Shown piece after piece: positions 1 to 7,187 of a DNA stretch of 20,436 nucleotides. Below the pieces are notes generated by a model. That model did not search any database. It had not been told where the DNA came from and saw only the letters and a list, made by a program, of their open reading frames with translations. Numbering within the stretch: the first letter of the stretch is position 1; each line of letters opens with the position of its first letter. The position numbers were made by a program, and so were the translations under genes. The DNA is from DASTBU01 sp035711845. GTDB taxonomy: Bacteria > Acidobacteriota > Vicinamibacteria > Vicinamibacterales > 2-12-FULL-66-21. The stretch is taken from NCBI GenBank assembly GCA_035711845.1, contig DASTBU010000123.1, positions 1 to 20,436 on the forward strand. Reading direction: 5' to 3'.

Positions 1-965
1 ACCCCCCTGACGAGCCAGCGGGCATCCTTGTCCGTCAGCGTGCCCCTCGAGGCCGCCGGGACGGCCGCCAGCATTCCCATCTCGCTCGTGTTGTGGTTTT
101 CCTCGCTGTGGCTCACGATCACGTCAGGACCGACACGGAGCGCGGCGGTGTTCAGCCCGCGCTTGCTGACCATCCAGTTCCAGATGGACTCACCGGTCGA
201 GACCTTCAGCGCGTGCATCGCGCCGTCGCTGCCGCCCGTGAACAACATTCGTGTGCCGTTGACGTCCGCGATGAAAGGATTCGCGTAAATCGTGTCGGTC
301 GGCCGTCCTTCCGGAGCGCTGATCCAGGTCGCCTGACCGGTCGCCTTGTCGAACGACACGAAGCGGTGCGCGCCGTTGGCGTGCTGCCCCCAGAGGAACA
401 TGAGGCCGCTGACAATCACCTGATCGCCGTCCACCACCGGCGACGACACGCGCCCGCCGTGCGTCGTCCACATCCCGAACTCCTCGGCGAGCGAGCGCTC
501 CCACAGCAGCTTGCCGTCAGGGGACAGCGACATGAGCATCCCGTTGCCGCTGAACGCGAACACGTTGCCGGTTTCCGGATCGACAGCCGGTGACGCCCAG
601 GCAATCCGATGGGGCGGGACGTCGCTCGTGAAGATGTTGTACTTGTGCTCCCAGAGCAGCGCGCCCGTATCGGCGTTGAGGCACATGAGCCGTTCCTGCA
701 TCCCGGCTCCGCTGCCGGAGGTGTTCTGCAGGTAGAGATGATCGCCCCAGACCACCGGGCTCGAGCGCCCGCCGTGGGGAGCCCGCCACGCCAGGTTCTC
801 GCCGGAGGGGGACCACGAGGATGGCAGGTTCTTCTCCGCGGATGTGCCCGTCCGATCGGGGCCCCGCCACTCGGGCCAGTTGGCGCCCTGCATCAGGGCG
901 GCTGCCGGAAATGCCAGGACGAGAGCGAGAGCCAGCGGTAGGCGAGGAAGAGCTGGAGCTTTCAT
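1..965 (-). CDS. PQQ-binding-like beta-propeller protein (BamB/quinoprotein-like), secreted, 3'-truncated by the window edge
   Basis: Reading the minus strand from the ATG at 965 gives an open frame of 321 codons with no stop before the edge, so the C-terminus is outside the window. It opens with MKAPALPRLPLALALVLAFP, a signal peptide ending near AAALMQGA. The family signature NWPEWRGP (about residues 29-36) follows, then 'GRSSPVVWGDHLYL' and repeated propeller blades such as 'LNADTGALLWE', 'LSPDGKLLWE', 'SFDKATGQATW' and 'LKVSTGESIW'. These W-ending blades are typical of PQQ-like propellers related to BamB. Such proteins are usually periplasmic; I see nothing that shows a bound cofactor or enzymatic activity. 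It is a divergent paralogue of the gene at 1215. Its promoter appears to lie only a few bases upstream of the start. Confidence 0.88.
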   Translation of the reverse strand, partial: MKAPALPRLPLALALVLAFPAAALMQGANWPEWRGPDRTGTSAEKNLPSSWSPSGENLAWRAPHGGRSSPVVWGDHLYLQNTSGSGAGMQERLMCLNADTGALLWEHKYNIFTSDVPPHRIAWASPAVDPETGNVFAFSGNGMLMSLSPDGKLLWERSLAEEFGMWTTHGGRVSSPVVDGDQVIVSGLMFLWGQHANGAHRFVSFDKATGQATWISAPEGRPTDTIYANPFIADVNGTRMLFTGGSDGAMHALKVSTGESIWNWMVSKRGLNTAALRVGPDVIVSHSEENHNTSEMGMLAAVPAASRGTLTDKDARWLVRG

Positions 966-975
966 AGGTCTCTAC

Positions 976-1005
976 AGAATAGGTCGGACCAATCGCAACA
1001 CTCAA
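976..1005 (-). promoter_or_regulatory. Putative sigma-70-type promoter for the minus-strand propeller gene
   Basis: On the minus strand TTGAGT (1005-1000) is followed, after an 18-bp spacer, by TATTCT (981-976). Each hexamer matches 4 of 6 consensus positions. Transcription would start near 968-969, leaving about 4 nt before the ATG at 965. No clear Shine-Dalgarno sequence is present, which fits a near-leaderless mRNA. Inferred from sequence only. Confidence 0.4.
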
Positions 1006-1138
1006 CCCCAGGATCGGGGCCGTCTCATGCGTGATTGGACGCGTACAGCCGGTCCGCCGTCCATCCCTCCCGAATACGGCTTCGTCCGCCGAATCGCCGC
1101 GCCGGTACCGGGGCCGGGCGTCGCCAGGAGTCAGTGGC

Positions 1139-1144
1139 TATAAT
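1139..1144 (+). promoter_or_regulatory. Putative -10 element (TATAAT) for the plus-strand propeller gene
   Basis: A perfect TATAAT sits in a GC-rich divergent intergenic region, 70 bp upstream of the ATG at 1215. No good -35 hexamer is seen at 16-18 bp spacing. The predicted start near 1151 gives a 5' leader of about 64 nt that includes the GAGGAG ribosome-binding site. The rest of the 966-1214 gap shows nothing further beyond the opposing promoter. Confidence 0.4.
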
Positions 1145-1200
1145 CAGGTCACTACGATTCACCCGCCCATGTCTGTTTCACCCACGGGGAGTTGGTTCTC

Positions 1201-1206
1201 GAGGAG
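1201..1206 (+). promoter_or_regulatory. Ribosome-binding site deciding the start at 1215
   Basis: GAGGAG lies 8 nt before the ATG at 1215. The same frame is open back to an ATG at 1035, but only the 1215 start has this Shine-Dalgarno match and places a signal peptide at the N-terminus. Confidence 0.6.
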
Positions 1207-1214
1207 CTTGCCTG

Positions 1215-2543
1215 ATGTGTCGTCCCTGTTCGGTCGTGCTCTCTGGACTTGTGCTCGTCTTTTCGGTATCCGCTGCGCGGGTAGCAGCCGACAACTGGCC
1301 GCAGTGGCGCGGGCCGGGCGGCCAGGGAGTGTCGACGGAGGAGCAGGTTCCGACGGCCTGGGCGCCGGATCGGAACATCGCGTGGAAGACGGAGCTGCCC
1401 GGGAGCGGGCACTCTTCGCCGATCGTCTGGGACGACCGCGTGTTCGTGACGGCGGTGAACGAGGGGGACGTGGTCCCCGGTGCGAAAGCTGTGCCTCACA
1501 CTGTTGACGGCAAGGAGTTCATCCACCCCGATACCACCGCGGCCGACAAGAAGCACACCTTCCGGGTGCTCGCGCTCGATGCGAAATCGGGAAAGATCCT
1601 CTGGGACAAGGTGGCGTACGAAGGGACCGTCTATGACGGCCGGCATCGCAGGAGCAGCTTTGCGGGACCGACGCCCGTCACGGATGGAACCATGGTCTAC
1701 GCGTACTTCGGCCCCGAAGGCCTGTATGCATTCGACTATTCCGGAAAGCAGGTGTGGAACGCGGTGGAGAAGTTCCCGACGCTCGGCCTGGGCACGGGCA
1801 CCTCACCCGTGCTGTACGAGAAGCTGGTGATCATCCAGCGTGACGAGGACAACGGCGAGAAATCCGTCGTCGTCGCCTACGACAAGGCCAGCGGCAAGGA
1901 AGTCTGGAGATCGAAACGCGACGTTCAGATTTCCTGGGGCACGCCCGTGCTGGTGTCCGCCAGCGGCCGCGTGGAGCTCGTGACGAACGGTACCGAAGCG
2001 ATCATCGCCTACGATCCCGCGACGGGAAAGGAGCTGTGGAGGACGCCGGGCGTTCAGAGCAATGCCATTCACACGCCGGTCGTCGGAAAGGGACTCGTGA
2101 TCGTGACGGCGGGCTTTCCCGCCAAGCGCGTGATCGCGATCCGGCCCGGGCAGGTGCCCGACGACAAGCGTGTCGCCTGGGAATACGCGAAAGGCACCGG
2201 CTACGTGATTTCCAACATCCTCTACGGGGACTATCTCTACCTGCTGACCGACAACGGCATCGTGACGTGCCTGAACCCGGAGACTGGTGAGGTGAAGTAC
2301 GAGGGCGGACGCGTCCCCGTTCCGGCGCGCTTCATGGGCTCTCCGGTCGCCTTCGCGGGCCATGTCGCGCTGACGAGCGAGGACGGTGACACCTACATGC
2401 TCAAGGCCGGCCCCAGCCACCAGATCGTCGGCACGAACTCGGTGGGCGAGCCGGTGTACTCCTCACCGGCGATCGCCAACGGGCGCATCTACATCCGAGG
2501 GGAAAAGCACCTCTTTGCTATCGGGGGTGTCAGCGGGGACTAG
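1215..2543 (+). CDS. PQQ-binding-like beta-propeller protein (BamB/quinoprotein-like), secreted
   Basis: The 442-residue product starts at the ATG preceded by GAGGAG. Residues 1-25 (MCRPCSVVLSGLVLVFSVSA, then ARVAA) form a signal peptide. The mature protein opens with DNWPQWRGPGGQGVS, the hallmark of this PQQ-like propeller group, then 'GSGHSSPIVWDDRVFV' and blades such as 'ALDAKSGKILWDK', 'AYDKASGKEVWRS', 'AYDPATGKELWRT' and 'CLNPETGEVKYEG'. It closes with 'SSPAIANGRIYIRGEKHLFAIG', a normal propeller end. It is full length for the family. Likely periplasmic; the ligand or partner cannot be read from sequence. The opposite-strand gene at 965 is a paralogue. The stop codon overlaps the stop of the convergent TonB-dependent receptor by 4 bp. 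Using the upstream ATG at 1035 would bury the signal peptide behind 60 unlikely residues. Confidence 0.9.
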   Translation: MCRPCSVVLSGLVLVFSVSAARVAADNWPQWRGPGGQGVSTEEQVPTAWAPDRNIAWKTELPGSGHSSPIVWDDRVFVTAVNEGDVVPGAKAVPHTVDGKEFIHPDTTAADKKHTFRVLALDAKSGKILWDKVAYEGTVYDGRHRRSSFAGPTPVTDGTMVYAYFGPEGLYAFDYSGKQVWNAVEKFPTLGLGTGTSPVLYEKLVIIQRDEDNGEKSVVVAYDKASGKEVWRSKRDVQISWGTPVLVSASGRVELVTNGTEAIIAYDPATGKELWRTPGVQSNAIHTPVVGKGLVIVTAGFPAKRVIAIRPGQVPDDKRVAWEYAKGTGYVISNILYGDYLYLLTDNGIVTCLNPETGEVKYEGGRVPVPARFMGSPVAFAGHVALTSEDGDTYMLKAGPSHQIVGTNSVGEPVYSSPAIANGRIYIRGEKHLFAIGGVSGD

Positions 2544-5500
2544 AAAATCGCCTTCACTCCGAACTGAATGCGCCTCGGGCTCTGTGCGGACAGGATCCGG
2601 CCGAACGTCGGCGAGCCGAGGAACGCGTCGGGCAGATCGAAGTTCGTGTGGTTGAAGAGGTTGAACGCTTCCGCCCGCAGTTGCAATCGCACGCTGCCGC
2701 CGACGGCGAGGCGTTTCAGCACGGCGACGTTGACGTTCTGGTAGCCTGGGCCGTCGAGGATGTTCCGCCCGGCGCTGCCGAAGGTGCCGAAGGAGGGCAT
2801 CGAGAACGCGGCGACGTTGAACCACTGATCGGCGGTGGGACTCGAGCGCGACGGATCGCCTGAGATGTTGGGACGATCGTTGTTCCCGAACCCGAGATTC
2901 GAGCGGCCCGTGTTGCTGATGTCGATGTCGGGATGCACGGCCACCGTGAACGGCCGCCCGCCTTGAAGCGTCACCACTCCCTGCAGCTCCCAGTCGTCGA
3001 GCCACACGCTTCCCCCGAACGGGAGCGCATACGCGAAGCTCATCGAGAAGCGGTGGCGCACATCGAAGCTCGCCCGCCCCTCTTCGGCATCAGGATCGAG
3101 GCTGTTCTGCGGGAAGTTCGGATCTCCGGCGCTCGTGAAGAATCCCGAGGCGTTGTCGGTCGCTTTTCCCAGCGTGTAGGCCGCCAGCAGTGAGACGCCG
3201 CGCGTGCTGCGCTGCTGGAACTTGAGCTGCAGTGCGTTGTACTTCGAGGTCCCTCGCGACTCGATCAGCGTGATGTCGGCGAACAACGGGTTTGGCCGGA
3301 GGTTCAGCGGGTTCGGGCTCGCCGGCGCCTGATTGGCGTCGCGGGCAGAGATCAGGTCGTGCCCGCTCGAGCCCACATAGGCGACTTCCACCGCGCGAGC
3401 GGACCCGAGTTGCCGTTGCACGTTCACGTTCCAGTGCTGCATCCACGGTGTCTCCAGGTCGCGCTGATAGGCAGTGGCCGACGGCGGAATGAACAGCGGG
3501 AAGTTCGACGGGAACGGATCCGCCAGCGACAGCAGCGGCAGACCGGGACCGGGAATGAACACGTTCAGATTGAAGAAGGGCGGGTTGAAGAACAGCCCTT
3601 CGGAGGTAGCCAGCGCGCCCTGGTTGTGGTAGATGCCGTACCCACCTCGCAGGACCGTCGTGGCCCTATCGTCGATGGTCCACGCGAAGCCCGCCCTCGG
3701 GGCGAGGTTGTTCCGATCCGGATTGTAGCCGCCACGCGGCATGCCGCTGGTGCCAACGCCCACGAGTCGACGGGTGTCCCGGTCGTAGAGATTCGCACGA
3801 TCGTCCCTGTCGACCGGCGGCGAGACGTAGTCGTAGCGAAGACCAGCCGAGACCGTCAGTCTCGTTCCAGCCCTCCAGTCGTCGTGGGCGAAGAGGCTCC
3901 AGGACTGTGCCCGAAGGTTCTGCGGGTTGTCGAGCCGCGCGCCGCCCGTCACGACTGGCAGCCCCAGGAGCAGGTCGGCCAGCGCGTTGCCCGTGTAACC
4001 CTGTTGCAGGAACTGCAGGAAGCCGCGCGCTTGCACGTCGCGATAGGCGAACTGCCGCACGCCATACCACTCTCCGCCGAGCTTGAAAAGGTGGGCCCCA
4101 CGCATCCAGGTGAGCGTTTCGCTGACCTGGAACGTATCGGATTGGCTCTCCTGCGGGTTGTTGTATTCGTGTCCGAGCGGTGAATACCCCGCTATAGAAA
4201 TCAGGCTCAGCCCCACGTCGCGAGGGTCTGTAGAGAGAGCCGGCAGACCGACCGACTGGTTGGTAATCGAGGCATTCTCGGGGAAGACACCGATCGCGAC
4301 ACGGTTGTAACCGAGCCGGATGTCGTTGACCATGGACGGGCCGAACGCCGACATGTGGGTTGCGCCAAGGTTCTGACCGCGACGTTCCACCGCGTTGCCG
4401 AATTCGGGTATGGATGCGAATGCCGATCCCCCTGCGAACGGTTCGATGAGGCGCCGGTCGGTGAAGCTGTAGCGAACCGTCAGCCGGGACCCTCCACCGA
4501 ACGCGTGATCGCCACGAACATCGAACTGGTCGACGTCATCCCGCAGCGTGGGCGACGAGACGAAGTTGGCAAACGGCACGGTCCGGTTCGGTAGAGGGTA
4601 GAGGTTCGCGATGGCTGCGCCAATCGGATGCGTGAACGGCAACTGCCCGTTCGGGAAGGGCTGGCGGGTAAACGGATCGACCGGCCTCGCCAGGAGCGAC
4701 TGCGAGAAGTCGCCGTTGCGCTCGGCGGCAGTCGGCACGTTCGTCACGCGGGTGATCCCCTCGCGAAGGCGCGTCCCCTCGTAGTCCGCGAAGAAGAACG
4801 TCCGGTCCCTCACTACCGGTCCTCCGAGCGAAAAGCCGAACTGGTTGCGGTCGTACTCGGGATCCGGCTGATCGGGCGGTGCGAAGAAGTTCCGCGCGTC
4901 GAGGCCCCCGGTCCGCAGGAACTCGTACGCCGTGCCGTCGTAGCCGTTCGTGCCCGAGCGAGTGATGACGTTCACTTGAGCGGCTGCGTTGCGGCCGAAG
5001 GAGGAGTCGTAGGTAGACGTGAGGACTTCGAACTCGCGGATCGCATCAACAGGAGGACGCACGCCCGAGGTGCCGAGCTTCGGGTCCATGTTGTAGACCC
5101 CGTCGAGCAGATACGCGTTGGCGTCTTCGCGGCCGCCGTTGACGCTGAACGCGAAATCACCGCGCACGGAGCTCGCGGAACCCTGCGGGGCGGGAGTCGC
5201 ACCCGGCGCGAGAAGCGCGAGCTCGAGGAAGTTCCGCCCGTCGAGCGGTAGCCCGCTGATCTGCCGTTCATCGATGGGCGTCGACATCGCCGCGGAGTCT
5301 CGATCGATCGGCAGGAACGGCGCCGACACGTCTATTCCCTGAGAGACCGCGAGGTTTAGCGGCGCATCGAGCCACAGATCCTGTCCGACGCGCAGTTCGA
5401 TCCGCGTGGAGAGCGTCCTGTACCCACCCAGGGAGACCTCGAACCGGTAGCCGCCGACGGTGAGCTCCGGCAGCGCAAAGCGGCCGCGCTCGTCGCTGGT

Positions 5501-5695
5501 CGTCTGCCGCAGCTCGTTCGTGCCCTCCCGCGTTGCGCGCACCTCGGCGCCGGCCAGGGGCGCTCCCGCCGGGTCGATCACCCGGCCCCTCACCGATGCG
5601 CGATGCGACTGGGCCGCCGCCTCGCCGGCCTGAAAGATCAGCAGAGCCAGGGCGACCAGGGTCAGCGTCGAAATCCGGTCTCTCATCTCGTTCAT
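2540..5695 (-). CDS. TonB-dependent receptor, Oar-like, with carboxypeptidase-regulatory-like N-terminal domain
   Basis: This 1051-residue outer-membrane protein (from the ATG at 5695) has a signal peptide (about 1-29, ending EAAAQ). A carboxypeptidase-regulatory-like beta-sandwich follows (about 33-115: SVRGRVIDPAGAPLAGAEV ... TTSDERGRFALPELTVGGY). The plug spans about 120-250, with 'LDGRNFLELALLAPG', 'NAYLLDGVYN' and the plug-terminal 'AAQVNVITRSGTNGYDG'. The remaining 800 residues form a long beta-barrel ending in a C-terminal Phe (FGVKAIF), as expected for BAM-dependent insertion. Proteins of this architecture are abundant in Acidobacteriota; the substrate (oligosaccharide, peptide or siderophore) cannot be deduced. 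I do not see an obvious TonB box. An in-frame GTG at 5701 and an ATG at 5686 are alternative starts; none has a strong ribosome-binding site. The 3' end overlaps the convergent gene by 4 bp. Confidence 0.93.
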   Translation of the reverse strand: MNEMRDRISTLTLVALALLIFQAGEAAAQSHRASVRGRVIDPAGAPLAGAEVRATREGTNELRQTTSDERGRFALPELTVGGYRFEVSLGGYRTLSTRIELRVGQDLWLDAPLNLAVSQGIDVSAPFLPIDRDSAAMSTPIDERQISGLPLDGRNFLELALLAPGATPAPQGSASSVRGDFAFSVNGGREDANAYLLDGVYNMDPKLGTSGVRPPVDAIREFEVLTSTYDSSFGRNAAAQVNVITRSGTNGYDGTAYEFLRTGGLDARNFFAPPDQPDPEYDRNQFGFSLGGPVVRDRTFFFADYEGTRLREGITRVTNVPTAAERNGDFSQSLLARPVDPFTRQPFPNGQLPFTHPIGAAIANLYPLPNRTVPFANFVSSPTLRDDVDQFDVRGDHAFGGGSRLTVRYSFTDRRLIEPFAGGSAFASIPEFGNAVERRGQNLGATHMSAFGPSMVNDIRLGYNRVAIGVFPENASITNQSVGLPALSTDPRDVGLSLISIAGYSPLGHEYNNPQESQSDTFQVSETLTWMRGAHLFKLGGEWYGVRQFAYRDVQARGFLQFLQQGYTGNALADLLLGLPVVTGGARLDNPQNLRAQSWSLFAHDDWRAGTRLTVSAGLRYDYVSPPVDRDDRANLYDRDTRRLVGVGTSGMPRGGYNPDRNNLAPRAGFAWTIDDRATTVLRGGYGIYHNQGALATSEGLFFNPPFFNLNVFIPGPGLPLLSLADPFPSNFPLFIPPSATAYQRDLETPWMQHWNVNVQRQLGSARAVEVAYVGSSGHDLISARDANQAPASPNPLNLRPNPLFADITLIESRGTSKYNALQLKFQQRSTRGVSLLAAYTLGKATDNASGFFTSAGDPNFPQNSLDPDAEEGRASFDVRHRFSMSFAYALPFGGSVWLDDWELQGVVTLQGGRPFTVAVHPDIDISNTGRSNLGFGNNDRPNISGDPSRSSPTADQWFNVAAFSMPSFGTFGSAGRNILDGPGYQNVNVAVLKRLAVGGSVRLQLRAEAFNLFNHTNFDLPDAFLGSPTFGRILSAQSPRRIQFGVKAIF

Positions 5696-5730
5696 AAGCA
5701 CAGTGGTCTAAGACGCCTGCGCGGCCGTCC

Positions 5731-5752
5731 GTGTTTCCTCGACAGGAAACAC
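5731..5752. promoter_or_regulatory. Inverted repeat near the predicted start of the TonB-dependent receptor transcript
   Basis: Perfect 9-bp arms, GTGTTTCCT (5731-5739) and AGGAAACAC (5744-5752), flank a 4-nt centre. The dyad lies just downstream, in the minus-strand sense, of a possible -10 hexamer (TATGCT, 5760-5755) and 36 nt upstream of the receptor start. It could be a repressor operator or a 5'-UTR hairpin. Symmetry is seen; function is inferred. Confidence 0.4.
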
Positions 5753-5754
5753 AC

Positions 5755-5760
5755 AGCATA
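5755..5760 (-). promoter_or_regulatory. Possible -10 hexamer for the TonB-dependent receptor
   Basis: TATGCT on the minus strand matches 4 of 6 consensus positions. No convincing -35 hexamer lies 16-18 bp upstream. The gap 5696-5960 holds this element, the adjacent dyad and the leader of the divergent PHP gene; nothing else is recognisable in it. Confidence 0.25.
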
Positions 5761-5960
5761 CACGCGCGCCTGCCCCAAGTCGTGAGTTACTCCCGCAAAG
5801 CTCCGCCTCGATCGGCGTGCAGGACCAAGAGGCCAGGGATGGACCCGGCGTATTCCGGGGTGAATCGCCAGGTACGGCCGTCGAGCCTCGGCGTTCCGGC
5901 AAGCAGAACAGTTATTGTAGTAGGCTCTCGTCGAGGCGGCGAACGTTACCAGACATTGAC

Positions 5961-7148
5961 ATGAAACTGTTGCCACGTGTTTGCGCAGTGGCCTCGACGC
6001 TCATGTTGAGCGGTTGGGCCCCGTCTCCCGCTGGCGCCCAGGAGCCCGCCGCACAGCGCGTCGAGCCCGCGCGTCGCTGGTACAAGGGCAACACGCATAC
6101 CCACACCCTCAACAGCGACGGCGACTCCACGCCTGACGACGTCGTGCGGTGGTATCGCGAGCACGGCTATCACTTCCTCGTTCTGACCGATCACAACTTC
6201 CTGACCTCCGTCGAGGCGCTGCAGGCGCTTCACGGCGCCGACGACCGGTTCCTGGTCGTGCGGGGCGAGGAAGTGACCGACAAGTTCGGCGACCAGTCGG
6301 TTCACGTCAACGGCCTGAACCTCGGAGAGCGCGTCCCTCCGCAGGGAGGCTCGTCCGTCCTGGACGTCGTGCAGCGGAACGTCGATGCCGTCCGGAAGGC
6401 GGGCGGCATCCCGCACGTCAATCATCCCAACTTCCGCTGGTCCATCTCGACCGAGGAGCTGCAGCTGGTCCGCAACAACAGGCTGCTGGAGATCTTCAAT
6501 GGGCATCCGATGGTCAACAACGTTGGTGGCGGCGGGGTCCCCGGACTGGAACAGGTCTGGGACGCCATACTGTCGAGCGGCGCTCTCTTGTACGGCATCG
6601 CAGTCGACGATGCCCACATTTTCAAGGATCCGGGAAACCCGGCCGTGGCAGGGCCGGGTCGCGGCTGGGTGGTCGTGCGGGCGACGCGTCTGGAGCCGGG
6701 CGCCCTGATGGACGCCCTCGAGCGCGGCGATTTCTACGCATCGACCGGGGTGGAGCTGTCCGAGGTGGAGACGACGACCGATCGAATACGCGTGGACGTC
6801 CGGCCGACCTCCTACTCGAAGTACCGCATTCAGTTCATCGGCAGGAAAGGGCAGGTGTTGCAAGAGAGCCTCGAACCGTCGGCCACCTACACCTTTCGCG
6901 GCGACGAAGGCTACGTGCGGGCCCGCGTGCTGGAGAGCAACGGCCACATGGCGTGGGTCCAACCCGTAGTCGTGGCCCGCCTTCGCCCAGGCTACGGCGC
7001 GGCCCGCCTTCGCCCAGGCTACGGCGCGGCAGGCGGGTGGGAATCGAGTGTGATCCTCGCGCTCGGATTCGGAATGGTCGGCACCCTGGTTCACGTCCGC
7101 CGACGCGCCGTGGCGAACAGCAAGCCTCGGGACACACGAACCCATTGA
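5961..7148 (+). CDS. Secreted PHP-domain metal-dependent phosphoesterase-like protein with C-terminal membrane anchor
   Basis: The 395-residue product begins at ATG AAA CTG, giving a signal peptide (MKLLPRVCAVASTLMLSGWA, cleavage near AGA-Q27). The PHP metal-site motifs are present: HTHT (H46, H48), TDHN (D77, H78), RGEEV (E103/E104), H115, HVNHPN (H152, H155) and the late DDAH (D216/D217, H219). A phosphoesterase or hydrolase activity is therefore plausible; the substrate is unknown. A beta-rich region follows (about 265-340). Near the C-terminus come two copies of ARLRPGYGA, encoded by a 27-bp duplication, then GG, a hydrophobic span (about 362-379) and RRR. This looks like a C-terminal anchor, loosely like a GlyGly-CTERM tail. 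The frame is open upstream to 5817 but that part lacks protein-like features. The next gene follows within 6 bp. Confidence 0.88.
   Translation: MKLLPRVCAVASTLMLSGWAPSPAGAQEPAAQRVEPARRWYKGNTHTHTLNSDGDSTPDDVVRWYREHGYHFLVLTDHNFLTSVEALQALHGADDRFLVVRGEEVTDKFGDQSVHVNGLNLGERVPPQGGSSVLDVVQRNVDAVRKAGGIPHVNHPNFRWSISTEELQLVRNNRLLEIFNGHPMVNNVGGGGVPGLEQVWDAILSSGALLYGIAVDDAHIFKDPGNPAVAGPGRGWVVVRATRLEPGALMDALERGDFYASTGVELSEVETTTDRIRVDVRPTSYSKYRIQFIGRKGQVLQESLEPSATYTFRGDEGYVRARVLESNGHMAWVQPVVVARLRPGYGAARLRPGYGAAGGWESSVILALGFGMVGTLVHVRRRAVANSKPRDTRTH
6974..7027 (+). repeat. 27-bp perfect tandem duplication inside the PHP gene
   Basis: Two identical 27-bp units (6974-7000 and 7001-7027) start GGCCCGCCTTCGCCCAGGCT. 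The element carries partly self-complementary ends (CCGCCTTCGCC ... GGCTACGGCGCGG), like short dispersed REP-type repeats. It stays in frame and encodes ARLRPGYGA twice, in the linker between the globular part and the C-terminal membrane span. Confidence 0.85.
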
Positions 7149-7187
7149 ACCAGATGAACCAGATGAACCTGATGAACCCATTGAACC
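7143..7187 (+). repeat. 9-bp tandem repeat spanning a stop/start junction (5 units)
   Basis: Five 9-bp units share the core TGAACC: CATTGAACC, AGATGAACC (twice), TGATGAACC and CATTGAACC. The first unit contains the TGA stop of the PHP gene (7146-7148). The middle three contain the candidate ATG starts (7154, 7163, 7172) of the M28 lipoprotein. Since 9 is a multiple of 3, gain or loss of units keeps the downstream frame. Confidence 0.9.

Noticed and set aside
517..1005. Minus-strand open frame overlapping the start of the first propeller gene
   Set aside because: It is in another frame, Arg-rich and motif-free, while the frame from 965 gives NWPEWRGP and propeller blades.
1035..1214. Upstream extension of the second propeller gene
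   Set aside because: It would put 60 basic residues before a signal peptide; the ATG at 1215 has a GAGGAG ribosome-binding site.
6149..7153. N-terminal extension of the M28 lipoprotein frame into the PHP gene
   Set aside because: The extension is Arg/Pro/Ser-rich out-of-frame translation of the PHP gene; the lipobox and signal sequence only make sense from the ATGs at 7154-7172.
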